Assembly: GCA_034440615.1 (NCBI GenBank)
Contig: JAOTOM010004004.1
Location: 132,501-196,500 of the forward strand
DNA: 64,000 bases
Source of the DNA: Ashinkailepas kermadecensis
Taxonomy: Eukaryota; Arthropoda; Thecostraca; Neolepadidae
Direction: 5' to 3'
Shown here: positions 24,473-36,539 of the stretch, piece after piece
Layout of the letters: each line of letters opens with the position of its first letter
Numbering within the stretch: the stretch's first letter is position 1
Notes under the pieces: generated by a model
Databases searched by the model: none
The model's input: the letters and a program-made list of their open reading frames with translations, nothing else
Told to the model about the DNA's origin: nothing
Made by a program: the position numbers and the translations under genes

Positions 24473-25514
24473 GACGTCACAAGCTTGTGAGTTAAAGCAA
24501 GGCTGGATGCGACATGTATCGGCGTCGATGAGGGTAGGAAGGTGGTGTGATGAAAGCCAATGCGTGAGATACTTCCAAAAGTAGTGTGTTGAACACCTCT
24601 GGTTAGATGAACTGTTTGCTGGTCATGCGGGCCACGCCAAGGAGGCATACAGTGGGCGTGGCGCGGTACTTTGGCGGTTCGTCCGCTCTGCTACTATGTC
24701 AGTGGTGCATAACAGCAGAGGTCGTCATTAGCATGACGCTCCGGTGGTTGAATGCAAAGTATGCCACACGTTATCACCTTAAACACTTTAGCACACCTAC
24801 ACCTATTGCGCTCCCTATTACCCATCTATTCACAGAATAAGGACGGCTAAATGCTCAAGCATTCGCTTGGTACGCTTGTCGGTGGTCGTCGGGCTGGTCG
24901 GGAACCAGTACATCACGGTATCGCGCTATCAGCCACGCAAACGCTGTATTTGAGCCGACTCAGAATTTGTGGCGTTCTCTGAGTGCTCGGGTGTTCACCG
25001 TTACCGTCAACAGCATTCAAGCCGTCACAAGGTTCACTCTGAGCGTGGCGCGGTGCCTCGCTGAGATCAGGCCACGACACGGGCTCTCGCCGATACCATG
25101 CGATAGTGCGAGCTCTCGTCGAGATCAGGCCACGACACGGGCTCTCGCCGATACCATGCGATAGCGCGAGCTCTCGTTGAGATTAGGCCACAGCACGGTC
25201 TCTTACGAGATCAGGCCACAGCACGGGGAGAGCGAACAACACACCGTGGAGCCGGTACCGGACGAGCGCCGGCCGCATACCGGGACCGGCCGGAACATTG
25301 TTGGCGTGTCGGCCGGAATCAAAGGATGGCCGGTGGTCGGCGGGGTCACGATGGCGCGCACGGGCACAAAGGCCGGCGCCAGCGCCAGCGCGCGCGTACT
25401 GTATGAGAGATTGTACACATTGTTCATCGCACCGTCCGGCCCAGATGTACAGGCGAACGCGGCCGGCCGACACCACCAATGTGGGTCGAAAACACGGCGG
25501 AACGCGGCGCCGAG
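24473..25514. other. No gene; ~64-bp repeat
   Basis: At about 25051-25230 a ~64-bp unit containing GAGATCAGGCCACGACACGG and CTCTCGCCGATACCATGCG repeats about 2.7 times. The remainder is unique. Confidence 0.55.
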
Positions 25515-26395
25515 CCACACCCGACTGTGGCCGAGCTGGCCGGCCTACAGCGGGCCACACCCGACTGTGGCCGAGCTGGCCGGCCTACAGCGGGCCACAC
25601 CCGACTGTGGCCGAGCTGGCCGGCCTACAGCGGGCCACACCCGACTGTGGCCGAGCTGGCCGGCCTACAGCGGGCCACACCCGACTGTGGCCGACTGGCC
25701 GCGGAGCCGAGCTGGCCGGCCTACAGCGGGCCACACCCGACTGTGGCCGAGCTGGCCGCCTACAGCGGGCCACACCCGACTGTGGCCGAGCCGGCCGGCC
25801 TACAGCGGGCCACACCCGACTGTGGCCGAGCGCTACAGCGGGCCACACCCGACTGTGGCCGAGCTGGCCGGCCTACAGCGGGCCACACCCGACTGTGGCC
25901 GAGCCGGCCGGCCTACAGCGGGCCACACCCGACTGTGGCCGAGCTGGCCGGCCTACAGTGGGCCACACCCGACTGTGGCCGAGCTGGCCGACCTACAGTG
26001 GGCCACACCCGACTGTGGCCGAGCTGGCCGGCCTACAGAGGGCCACACCTGACTGCGGCCGAGCTGGCCGGCCTACAGCGGGCCACACCCGACTGTGGCC
26101 GAGCTGGCCACCTAAAGCGGGCCACACCCGACTGTGGCCGAGCTGGCCGGCCTACAGCGGGCCACACCCGACTGTGGCCGAGCTGGCCGGCCTACAGTGG
26201 GCCACACCCGACTGTGGCCGAGCTGGCCGGCCTACAGAGGGCCACACCTGACTGCGGCCGAGCTGGCCGGCCTACAGCGGGCCACACCCGACTGTGGCCG
26301 AGCTGGCCGGCCTACAGCGGGCCACACCCGACTGTGGCCGAGCTGGCCGGCATACAGAAGACCACACCCGACTGTGGCCGAGCTGGCCGGCCTAT
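25515..26395. repeat. 40-bp minisatellite, about 22 copies
   Basis: The unit is CCACACCCGACTGTGGCCGA plus GCTGGCCGGCCTACAGCGGG. A few copies have deletions near 25695-25835. A block of five to six copies with the CTACAGTGGG/CTACAGAGGG variants recurs (about 25940-26060 and 26190-26250), indicating block duplication. All plus frames are largely open. Confidence 0.95.
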
Positions 26396-26749
26396 GGTGA
26401 ACCGCCGCTCGGCCCCTCGACACGTGTCCACCAGGGCGTCGCAATGCAGGCAATGGTGCCAATGGTGGTGGCAGAGGAGGCCTTTAAACCCGTGCACAAG
26501 CACCCTCACCCTCTTACCGATTAGCAGATAGACAAAGTGTCCTATACAGCGGTGCCTATCGAAGTCGCCTTCAGTGACGACGCGGGGTGGAGGCTTGCGA
26601 CATTGGGCTCACGAGCGGCGCCCTGCCAGGTCGCGCGGCAGCTGTCGTCACCGCTACGTAGCGTCACGTCACTCCGGCAGGCGCCGCTGCTGTGTAACGC
26701 TACAGCTGGTGGCCATTCGTCACCCAGACGAGGCGCCTCTGAAGGGCGT
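26396..26749. other. Unique stretch, no gene
   Basis: Only short open frames are seen; nothing supports coding. Confidence 0.5.
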
Positions 26750-27135
26750 GTCATTGAGCTGGCATCAGGTGGCAGTTGGCAGGTTGTGATCACTCGGTCA
26801 AACCTGCGGGTGTGCCATTGGGCTGGCATTGGGTAGCAGTTGGCTCGTCGTGATCACTCGGTCAAACCTGCGGGTGTGCCATTGGGCTGGCATTGGGTAG
26901 CAGTTGGCAGGTCGTGATCACTCGGTCAAACCTGCGGGTGTGCCATTGGGCTGGCATTGGGTAGCAGTTGGCTCGTCGTGAGCACTCGGTCAAACCTGCG
27001 GGTGTGCCATTGGGCTGGCATTGGGTAGCAGTTGGTGTGATCACGGTCAACCTGCGGGGTGCTTGGGCTGGCATTGGGTCGTTGGCTCTTGAGCACTCGG
27101 TCAAACCTGCGGGTGTGCCATTGGGCTGGCATTGT
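26750..27135. repeat. 64-bp minisatellite, 6 copies
   Basis: Units contain CACTCGGTCAAACCTGCGGG and GCCATTGGGCTGGCATTGGG. TGGCAGGTCGTGATC and TGGCTCGTCGTGAGC subtypes alternate. The last two copies carry deletions. Confidence 0.93.
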
Positions 27136-27179
27136 GTTGGAAAACTGTGTCATGCCATTCGATTGGCACTGTGTAAAAA

Positions 27180-27545
27180 ATGTACGCATTGTTGTGCACA
27201 TTGTACTGACTATGAATCAGTGCACCAGTAAATGTGCACATTGTACGATCTATATATCTGTGCACCAGTACATGTGTATATTATGCAGGCTATGAATCTG
27301 TTCACCAGCAAATGCGAGTATTGTGCGGGCAATACTCGCGATGATCACAAATGCGAGATATGTGCACTAATAAATGTGCGCATTGTACGAACTATGGATT
27401 AGGGCACCAGCAAATGTGCCATTTTACCGACAATGGATCTGTGCACCAGTAAATATGCGCATTGTACGGACTGTTGTACGGGTCTGTGCACCAAACATAT
27501 GCGCAATATAAGGATTATGAACCTGTGCACGAGTGCTATTTCAGT
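27180..27545. repeat. Diverged ~41-bp repeat around TGTGCACCAGTAAATGTGC
   Basis: About eight diverged copies share ATGTGCGCATTGTAC and CTGTGCACCAG. The high divergence suggests an array older than its neighbours. Confidence 0.75.
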
Positions 27546-28395
27546 TTTTAAGAGCAACGGTCAGAAGTACCATCAAGATTATAAAAGGGATCATTAGAAC
27601 AAATGGCGGACGCGTTTGGGCGATATAACTCCTCCTCGTGCGGCTAATGATTATCATCCTGAATAGAAAAAACGCGGCCTCGACACTGTCCATTACGAGT
27701 ACATTTCACACCGATTATGAACTAATGACAGGGGGCATCCCGTTGACCTAGAACCAAGCCAAGGGATCCCACGTGGAGCTGGGAAAGGGCTGCTCACGAC
27801 TCATCGCGAGAGCCCGTGAATCAGCCTGGCAGCGTGGCGCTGCAACCAGTCAAAGGAAACCGCACGGCGAGACGACCAGGTCAAACATCACATAGATAAC
27901 ACGCTCGTCAGGAACGTAGCGAGATTTGTTTTGGAGCCCGCGGCAATCAAGATGGACGGTTCCAGCCAGTCTGAAGGGAAACAATGGATATGCGAGATGC
28001 CGACGGTAGAGAGCGTGATGAAGCCCGATAGGCGGCACCACATCGAGCAACACTGCCGATGGGCTGTCACGAATCACGCTCCGGTTATTCCTCAGGGAGT
28101 CTGGCAGTCAAGAGAACGCCAGAGAGCCCATCGCCAGAGTGCCCATCGCCAGCTAGCCACACAAAGCGGCGCATTCTCTTCTTCTGAAGCTGCAAACCCT
28201 ATATCACTCCCTCTAAAAAATATTTCATGACATTCGTCAGCTGTGCGTAGCTATTGGCCACATTGTTCGATCCTACAAACAGTTGCAAACATACGGGATT
28301 TTCTGGTCTAAAAACCGACTGGAGTTTTTTTAGCAGCTGTCCTTGTACCTGGCTGGCGGCAGCCTGCAACGAATTGTCTTGAGTCAGTAGCGAGA
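27546..28395. other. Unique stretch; possible minus-strand exon at 28199-28363
   Basis: On the minus strand at 28363-28199, an acceptor-like CGTTGCAG with TACTGAC 20-30 bases upstream precedes a 54-codon open segment ending in TAG. It includes QLLKKLQSVFRPENPVCLQL and VGSNNVANSYAQLTNVMKYF. It reads like protein, but its phase (0) does not fit the gene inferred from exons 1-3. No family is recognised. A short GCCCATCGCCAG duplication lies near 28117-28150. Confidence 0.3.
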
Positions 28396-29378
28396 CGACG
28401 CACCCACACACAGTCACGGGCTGAGTCTCAGGGGCGGTGCGTCGTAACGGACGCACCCACACACAGTCACGGGCCGAGTCTCAGGGGCGGTGCGTCCACC
28501 CACATACAGTCACGGGCCGAGTCTCAGGGGACGGTGCGTCCACCCACACACAGTCACGGGCCGAGTCTCAGGGGCGGTGCGTCCACCCACATACAGTCAC
28601 GGGCCGAGTCTCAGGGGACGGTGCGTCCACCCACACACAGTCACGGGCCGAGTCTCAGGGGCGGTGCGTCCACCCACATACAGTCACGGGCCGAGTCTCA
28701 GGGGACGGTGCGTCCACCCACACACAGTCACGGGCCGAGTCTCAGGGGCGGTGCGTCCACCCACATACAGTCACGGACCGAGTCTCAGGGGACGGTGCGT
28801 CCACCCACACACAGTCACGGGCCGAGTCTCAGGGGCGGTGCGTCGTAACGGACGCACCCACACACAGTTACCGGGCCGAGTCTCAGGGGCGGTGCGTCGT
28901 AACGGACGCACCCACACACAGTTACCGGGCGAGTCTCAGGGGCGGTGCGTCCACCCACACACAGTCACGGGCCGAGTCTCAGGGGCGGTGCGTCCACCCA
29001 CACACAGTCACGGGCCGAGTCTCAGGGGCGGTGCGTCCACCCACACACAGTCACGGGCCGAGTCTCAGGGGCGGTGCGTCCACCCACACACAGTTACCGG
29101 GCGAGTCTCAGGGGCGGTGCGTCGTAACGGACGCACCCACACACAGTTACCGGGCGAGTCTCAGGGGCGGTGCGTCGTAACGGACGCACCCACACACAGT
29201 CACGGGCCGAGTCTCAGGGGCGGTGCGTCCACCCACACACAGTCACGGGCCGAGTCTCAGGGGCGGTGCGTCCACCCACACACAGTCACGGGCCGAGTCT
29301 CAGGGGCGGTGCGTCGTAACGGACGCACCCACACACAGTTACCGGGCGAGTCTCAGGGGCGGTGCGTCGTAACGGGCA
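28396..29378. repeat. 44/45/53-bp minisatellite, about 21 copies
   Basis: Units contain CACACACAGTCACGGGCCGA and GTCTCAGGGGCGGTGCGTCC. There are three length classes: 44, 45 (GGGGACGG) and about 53 bp (with CGTCGTAACGGACGCACCC). In 28470-28830 the 44- and 45-bp types alternate strictly, each 45-bp junction pairing with CACATACAG, so an ~89-bp dimer was amplified. Confidence 0.95.
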
Positions 29379-29452
29379 CGCTACTAATCCATAGTCAATT
29401 CCGACGTTTCGGTTGATTTAAAGGGAGGAAAAAGGCAAAAATTGGGTGTGGG

Positions 29453-29558
29453 GAACACCACCCCGGGGCGGGCGGCAACCCCGCCGCCCGGGGCCGGGCG
29501 GCACCCCCCCAAAAACGGCCTTTTCCACCCCCCCCGCGGCGGGGGGGGGGGGGGGGGG
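29453..29558. repeat. GC palindrome and G-tract at the LINE 5' side
   Basis: The block contains imperfect inverted CCCCGGGGCGGGCGGC / GCCGCCCGGGG arms, further GGGCGGCACCCCCCC, CCCCCCCCGCGGCGG and then about 18 consecutive G ending near 29558. It immediately precedes the retrotransposon. Such sequence is error-prone in assemblies. Confidence 0.6.
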
Positions 29559-30442
29559 TGGGCATAACCAATCGCTATCGCTACCTACGCACGTCTCACC
29601 ACTCAACGCTTCGGACCGCTGACGCCGACCAACCTTCCGGGACGCCAGGGACCGTTCCCGGCTCGACGCCAGAACTGCCGTTGCCAAGTGCAAGACGCCG
29701 TATACCAGCCATCATCTACGAGCCACCAGCCTGCCACCACACACACACACCGCACAAGCCGACATACACACACACACATACGTACAGTACCCCCAACCTA
29801 ACTCTCCGGCACTCCACCACTATCCAAACCTACTCAACCTCCAACCGCTCTCTCAAGCTCACCTGCTACATCTACTGAGCCGTCGACCTCTACTCTACTC
29901 TTCGAGATCTCGAAGACCTACATCAACTCTACTGATCCTCCAATCAACTCTACTCAGCTTTCTACTTCATCTACTTCATCTACCACAGTGGCCAGTGACA
30001 GTGCCTCTCCAGAGCAGTGCCCGTCTCTACTTCTACAACGCCATCTACTTCTCTACGCTCTACCAGGTCAGTCCGGCGGTGCTGCCACCCCTCCCACCGC
30101 GCTCCCTCCACCCCACCCCCCGCTTTTCCCTCTAGTGCCGTCTGCACGATCTTTTCTGATCTTTCTGACCGTGCTCTCTTCACGCACATCTCTGATTTCT
30201 TTGTGTTTTCTTCATCTTTATCTGCCCCTCTTTTGACAAACTGTCGGGCTTCCTTCACGCCCTTCTATACCCTCCGCCAGCCATTTGTACTGTTCTGTGT
30301 CGCACACACACCTGTCACACTCATCTTTTTCCAACACCACACACAACAAACACAGCCAACACCACACGCTTCAACACCATGAACACCAATACACCACCTA
30401 CAGGCGAGTTCTTCATTTGCCGCCGGGGGAGACGGGGAGCCC

Positions 30443-31669
30443 ATGGGCTCCCTCGACCCCTGGCTGGTGGATGAAGAACTCGTCCGACAGACAGGAGCGC
30501 CCCTACACGCCAAACCTATGAGATCTGGGGCGCTCCTCATTCACGCCAACACCGACATAGACGGCCGCATACTCCCCACCATACATCACATACAAAACAC
30601 CCCTATCTCGATCACTCCGGCCACACACATGAACACCTCACAAGGCACCATCAAGGCACGGGAGTTGGTCTGTATACCGGAGGAGACCCTAACCCGGAGG
30701 TTCCGGGAACAGGGCGTCTCCTCCGTGTACAGGCCGCCCCCACGCCACGGATACAACACCACGGACATACTGATTCTCACCTTCACAACACGTACACAAC
30801 CCAAACACGTGAAGGCGGGCTACCTGCTTTTTCCGGTCACACCACGCGCACCCCTCCCGCGAAGATGCCGTAAATGTCAACGGTACGGGCATTCAACGGG
30901 GGGGTGCCACAGCAACACCCACACCTGCGCAAATTGCGCAGGACAACACGACACAGACCACTGCACCAGCGGCGTGCGCAGCTGCGCCGCCTGCGGGGGG
31001 GACCACGCGGCGTCGGACGGGGGCTGCCCCCGATGGCAGGCGGAGCGGGAGGTGCTCCGCCAGGTCCACCTCGGGGGCATGGCCCTGGCCGACGCCAGAG
31101 CGTCGGTGTTTGGCCCGCGGGCGGCGTGGCCGCTCCGCCGCACAGAGCCGGGGAACCCACAACCACCACCACTATCACACACAGAATACCCGGCTCTGCC
31201 TGCACCCACGCCACACAAGCAGACAACGAATACATACACACCACAACCCGACGCACCAACACCAACGAACACCAACACACACCCAAAACACCCCGCAACA
31301 CCAGGACACCCCATCACCCACCGACCACTACAAGCACCACCAGCCATCCCAACTCGCCTATCAGCACCCACCCCACCCTGCCACCCACCACCACCGCCAC
31401 CACCCCACCAACCAGGAACCTCAACATCCCCTCAGGCCTCACTCACTTCAAACACAACGGACACATCACTGACACAGCACTCGCACACAGACACGGGGTC
31501 TGAACAGACAGACACCGAGCGCATCAACACCGACTCAGACGTCACAGTCCCCTGCACCCCAACACCACCCCCCTACCAACCACAAGTACCTCATAGGCCC
31601 ACGAAAAGTACCAACAAAAAACACTCCCCCAAAAGACCACTCACGCGTGCCAACACCCACAGACAATGA
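30443..31669 (+). CDS. LINE ORF1: gag-like nucleocapsid protein
   Basis: A 408-residue intact frame starting at its first in-frame ATG (an in-frame TGA lies at 30380). Residues ~28-140 form the gag pre-knuckle domain (SGALLIHANT, NTSQGTIKARE). Three zinc knuckles follow: CX2CX4HX4C at 142-155 (CRKCQRYGH), CX2CX3HX4C at 162-174 and CX2CX3HX6C at 181-195. This knuckle series is typical of LINE ORF1 proteins that bind element RNA to form the transposition particle. The C-terminal ~180 residues are Pro/Thr/His-rich low complexity. The knuckle region (about 30850-31150) is strikingly GC-rich, whereas the rest of the element is A/C-rich. It ends at TGA 31667-31669, overlapping the ORF2 start. Confidence 0.85.
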   Translation: MGSLDPWLVDEELVRQTGAPLHAKPMRSGALLIHANTDIDGRILPTIHHIQNTPISITPATHMNTSQGTIKARELVCIPEETLTRRFREQGVSSVYRPPPRHGYNTTDILILTFTTRTQPKHVKAGYLLFPVTPRAPLPRRCRKCQRYGHSTGGCHSNTHTCANCAGQHDTDHCTSGVRSCAACGGDHAASDGGCPRWQAEREVLRQVHLGGMALADARASVFGPRAAWPLRRTEPGNPQPPPLSHTEYPALPAPTPHKQTTNTYTPQPDAPTPTNTNTHPKHPATPGHPITHRPLQAPPAIPTRLSAPTPPCHPPPPPPPHQPGTSTSPQASLTSNTTDTSLTQHSHTDTGSEQTDTERINTDSDVTVPCTPTPPPYQPQVPHRPTKSTNKKHSPKRPLTRANTHRQ

Positions 31670-34600
31670 ACACAATACTCCAATGGAACACTCACGGACT
31701 CATTAGACACTGGCCAGAATTTAAACACTACGCATTACAAACACACCACACTGCACTATGCATACAGGAAACACACTTTAAACCCCATGACCCGTATCAA
31801 TTCAACATCCCTCAATACACGCTACACAGACAAGACACACACAACACACACACATACAGATCAGGCGGAGTATGCACATACATTAGGAATACAACACCGC
31901 ACCGCCTGATACCATTCAATACCACAGCAGACATATTACTCACGGAAATCCACCTACACAACACAGCTTACACACTCATCAACATATACGATCCCCCTCG
32001 CGAACCACAGAAACCCTTTCGGAATTAAACAAGGCACTCGATCAAATTCACACACCCGTCATAGTCACAGGAGACTTCAATTCGCACCACCCACTATGGG
32101 ACACCCGCACAACACGACCCGATCACAGAGCACTCACACTCATCACACTGGCTACACAACATAACCTCACAGTACTCAACACCGGATCACCAACATACCT
32201 CGTCCCAATTAGCCACACCCTCCCCACTACCCCTGACGTAACCCTGGCATCCTCCCGCATAGCCCTTACCCTATCATGGACATCCGACCCCGATCCTCAA
32301 TTCAGTGACCACGCACCCATAACCATCACCTTTAACCAAATCCCGACCATCGGCCCACCGCATCCACCCACGGGCCGATGGAACCTCAAAAAAGCATCCT
32401 GGACATCCTTCTCAGAATCTATGGCAGCACAAACAGCACACAACCCACACCTCACACCGGAACAATTTGCAGACACCCTCATCACCACAGCACACCAACA
32501 CATACCACAGACAAAACCACGCCATCAACACAAACCTCGCGCGGCACCCTGGTGGAGCGACGAATGCCACCGGGCAGTCCGCGCGAGGAACCACGCACGA
32601 CACAGACACGAAAGACACCGCACACCAGAAACACTCACAGTATACAAACAACTCAGAGCAGCCTGCAAAAGAACCATTAGAAATGCCAAAAAAACGTCCT
32701 GGAATAAATTTTGCACCCAATTTAACAGATTCACTCCTCTCGGCGAAATTTGGACACTTCTTGGAACATTCCAACATCGACAAAGACCACCAGCCAAAGC
32801 CATCACACTCATACACAACAACGTCACCACCACAGACCCACAAAGAATAGCAAACATTTTCGCACACAACTATCACATTAGATCATCCACACTCGCACAG
32901 CACCCCCCACCACCAATCAGACACACACGGCCACACCTTTACAACACTAGGTTCACACTCACAGAATTACAAATAGCAATCACACAAACAGGAAACACAA
33001 GCGTAGGACCAGACAACATACACTATTCATTCTTCAAACACCTACCAACACAAGCACTACAAACACTACTGGACACCTACAACACCGCATGGACAACACA
33101 TACATACCCACAATCTTGGCTACACGCTCTGCTCATTCCTATCCCAAAACAAAACACAGACCTAACCCTATGCGACTCCTACCGCCCTATCGCACTAACC
33201 AGCTGTCTCCACAAACTCTTTGAACGCCTTGTCAAAAAACGCCTCCTCTACATTATTCAAACACAAAACTAATCTCTCCTATACAATCAGGCTTTCTTCC
33301 TAATCGCTCATGTCTAGACAACCTCACCTATCTCACCACACACATCCAGGAAGCGGCGGCCAGGAAATGCTCCACCGTCGCCGTCTTCCTGGATCTCAAA
33401 CAAGCATATGACACGATCAGCATCACAGCACTCCTAGAACACTTACACAACATAGACATACAGGGCAGACTTATACACTACCTTCATTTCTATCTACTAA
33501 ACCGCTCTTTCCAAGTAAAAATAGGACAACACACTTCAGACACTAAATTCCCCACAACCGGCCTAATGCAAGGTTCGGTTCTTAGCCCCCTTCTCTTTAT
33601 TTTAGGTCTAAATTCAGTCATCACCGACAACCTTCCGGCCAAAATTGCAATATACGCAGACGACATTGTAATCTGGACTTCACAAAAATTGCCAAACCAC
33701 GCACTAGCAATACTACAGAAGACACTAACAGAACTACACAACAGACTCGCCCTACTAAATCTACACATCGCACCACACAAATCTAAATGTATGTTCTTCG
33801 GTCACCACAAACACACAGATGAACAACCACTAAAAATAGACCAGACACCCATACCATTTGTCACCAGTGCGAAATTTCTCGGCATCACATTTGACCGACT
33901 ACTCACCTTTCGGTTACACATCTTAGACATCCACAAACGCGCATCAAAACGAATCAACCTACTACGAGCACTTTCTGGCACAAACTGGGGATCCGATCGA
34001 AACACACTTCTAACTCTCTACAAATCAATCATTCGGCCAATTTTGGAATACGGATCCCCACTCTTCGAAAATGCAGCTAAATCAAACATCCACCTACTAG
34101 ACACACTACAACACCAATGCCTCAAAATAGCCACTGGAGCATACATCACTACACCTTATCTCGCACTGCACATCTACAACCACATACCAGAACTCAAACA
34201 CAGACGCACTGAAGCACTACTTAGATATCATTACAAAACACAACTAGTCAAACACCACCCATGCACTGAAGCCCTCAAAATCCGCACCAAACGCAGACAC
34301 ATACTCATGAACGCACCACGACTCAGAACCACGATAGGAACTCGCATACACCAACACGCAAATAGACTACAAATCACACTCCCCACAACACAACCCCTCC
34401 CACCACCCACAGCATGGTGGAAACACCAAGCTCCCACAACACACTTCCTCATAGACAAACCGAAACACACATACACAGACGCAGAAATTCAACAACTTTT
34501 CCTACAATTCACGTCACAATATGCAAATCACAACATCATTTACACAGACGGCTCCAAATCACATACACAGCAGACGGGCACAGCGGCGGTGCTGTATACA

Positions 34601-35383
34601 AATACAGCACCGCCCCGAGTCATCTTACGTGCCCGTCTGCACGACACAGCATCCACATACACAGCAGAACTCTACGCAATCTTCTCGGCATACTCCACCA
34701 TCTATAACACACAAATGCAACACAATATCATAGCAACAGACGCAAAATCAGCACTACAAAGCATAACACCATACACCACATTCAAACACCCACTCATTCC
34801 CAAAATACTTTACATACATAACAAACTAAACATCCAACAACGCCCACTACTTCTCTGGATCCCAAGCCACACAAACATACACGGTAACGAACACGCAGAC
34901 ACAGAAGCAAACCTAGCCACAACACTACAACAAACCACGCAATGCCCATACTCAAAATCCGATTACTACCCCACAATCCGCCAAGCACTCCACAAACACA
35001 TACAACAAACGTGGGACACAACAATAACACAACTCCACGAAATACACCCCAAACACGAACAATGGCACTCCATCAACCAACACACCAGACAAAAAGAACG
35101 TACACTAACACGCATACGAACAGGACACACAGCACTCACACACTCCTACCTCATTCTACGACAACAGCGACCACAATGCACAACATGTCACCGAATACTC
35201 ACAATCAAACACATACTCATTTACTGCACCAAATACAACCACCAAAGACAACATATCACCAACTATTGCGCCACACACAACATCCCACTAAACCTCACTA
35301 CTCTCCTCAACGACGACCATCCAGCACTACACGAACATGTCTTCCACTTTCTCTCTATCACACGCATACTAGAACAACTGTGA
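31666..35383 (+). pseudogene. LINE ORF2 (EN-RT-RNase H), two frameshifts
   Basis: The ATG overlaps the ORF1 stop (ATGA). The APE-type endonuclease starts with ILQWNTHGL, then CIQETHF and SGGVCTYIR; after a one-base shift near 32000-32012 it continues with GDFNSHHPLW (about 32070) and SDHAPI (about 32304). Reverse transcriptase motifs are SYRPIAL, then after a second one-base shift near 33260-33272 (an A-rich run before a TAA) FLDLKQAYD (about 33384), GLMQGSVLSPLLF and YADDI (about 33652). RNase H shows YTDGSK (about 34540), AELYAI, ATDAKSAL and SHTNIHGNEHADTEAN. A final CX2C...HX4C finger (CTTC...HILIYC) precedes the stop at 35383. All catalytic residues I looked for are present. Only the two shifts disable it, so the copy is young or contains sequencing errors. 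Confidence 0.85.
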
Positions 35384-35525
35384 AAAAGGGAAAAAGAAAA
35401 CGACAAAAAAAAACGAACAAAAAACAAACAAAAACAAAACAAAAGATGGAACGAAAACAAAAAGATGTTCCAAAAAAAATGAACAAAATAGCCCAAAAAA
35501 AAAAAAAAAAAAAAAAAAAAAACGA

Positions 35526-36539
35526 TAAGCATGACGCTGATTAAAGGACAACGAAAGAAAAACAAAAATACACCCCAATAACAAATGTTCTTGCAATGTT
35601 TCAACCAAGGCGAAGACCCAACCCCAAACCCCCCACTACACCCCGTACCCCAATCTGGCACCGTCCGGACTGGCGACTCTTCTCAACCGCAACATCTTCG
35701 GACTCCAACCATCTCTACTATACTTCCGCTCAACCCAACTCTACTCAACTCTACTCTACTCAGCTCTACTCTACACTACAAGAATCTACTTCGACTCTGC
35801 TCAACCAATCAACACCCTCTCCCCCCCCCCAAAACCCCCCCCCCAACCCCCCCCCCCCCTTTTACTACTACACACCCAACAACCGGAAACAGCCGACATC
35901 ACCACACGGTGGCAGGCTGGCCAAATTCCACACACACACACACACACTGGGCTGTGAACATTCCGGCTGTGGTGGGTGGTGCGGCAACAGCACCAGCAAC
36001 GCCGACCCGCCGGCTGGGTGGGTCGGCGTTACGGGTGCTGGTTGGGCGCCGGTCAGGAAATCGCACCACCGCCGGCTGGCTCACAGCTGCTATCCGTGAA
36101 GACGCATTACCCCACGGAGTTTTGTGCCAAACGACCATTGCATCACATCATCTGTTCTGTGAAAGAGCTCGACACGATCCACTCCTCTTCCGGTAGGCAT
36201 GCACGCTTGACACAATTAGCTCTTCCGTCATGGGCATAGCGGTTGGACTCGGGTAGCTTCGGCTCCCGACGGCAAAAAGCGCAATCGTTCTCTCCATGGC
36301 GCGTGTCAAGCCCAGTGGTCGCAGCGTGCGCGGACACGCGTCACGGCCGATCGTGACGATCTCGGCGGCACGTGGCGTCACGTCCTGACGATCTCGGCGG
36401 CGGTGTTGGCGGGCGCTGCAGAACGGCTGTGGCGGCCGCCAACCGGCAGACCATCGGGCGTACATCAGGCATCGACATGGCCATCAGTCACCGCCGATTA
36501 TTGAGCTGCGGCCGCGGAGTTTCGCCAACAGTGGTGTGT
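35526..36539. other. Non-coding: CT-rich segment, C-tracts, hairpin
   Basis: At about 35690-35800 a CTCTACT-rich segment resembles the LINE's 5' region (about 29870-29975). C-tracts fill 35820-35867. A 21-bp imperfect inverted repeat lies at 35988-36008 and 36020-36040 (CAACGCCGACCC / GGGTCGGCGTT core) with an 11-base loop. The stretch 36080-36480 is unique, with no supported gene. Confidence 0.55.

Larger units (their letters stand above)
29561..35525 (+). mobile_element. Near-full-length I-superfamily LINE
   Basis: This non-LTR retrotransposon has a ~0.8-kb 5' region, ORF1 (gag), ORF2 (endonuclease, reverse transcriptase, RNase H) overlapping ORF1 by ATGA, and an A-rich 3' end running into about 33 consecutive A near 35488-35522. 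The RNase H domain after the reverse transcriptase points to the I superfamily (I/Nimb-like) rather than jockey or CR1; this is inference from architecture. The sense strand is extremely rich in A and C compared with the surrounding GC-rich repeats. I could not define a target-site duplication. The 5' boundary is placed after the G-tract and is approximate. It would lie antisense inside intron 2 of the minus-strand gene. Confidence 0.85.

Noticed and set aside
27850..28077. Minus-strand 75-codon frame
   Set aside because: No motif, splice site or homology recognised. Two frames look equally plausible.
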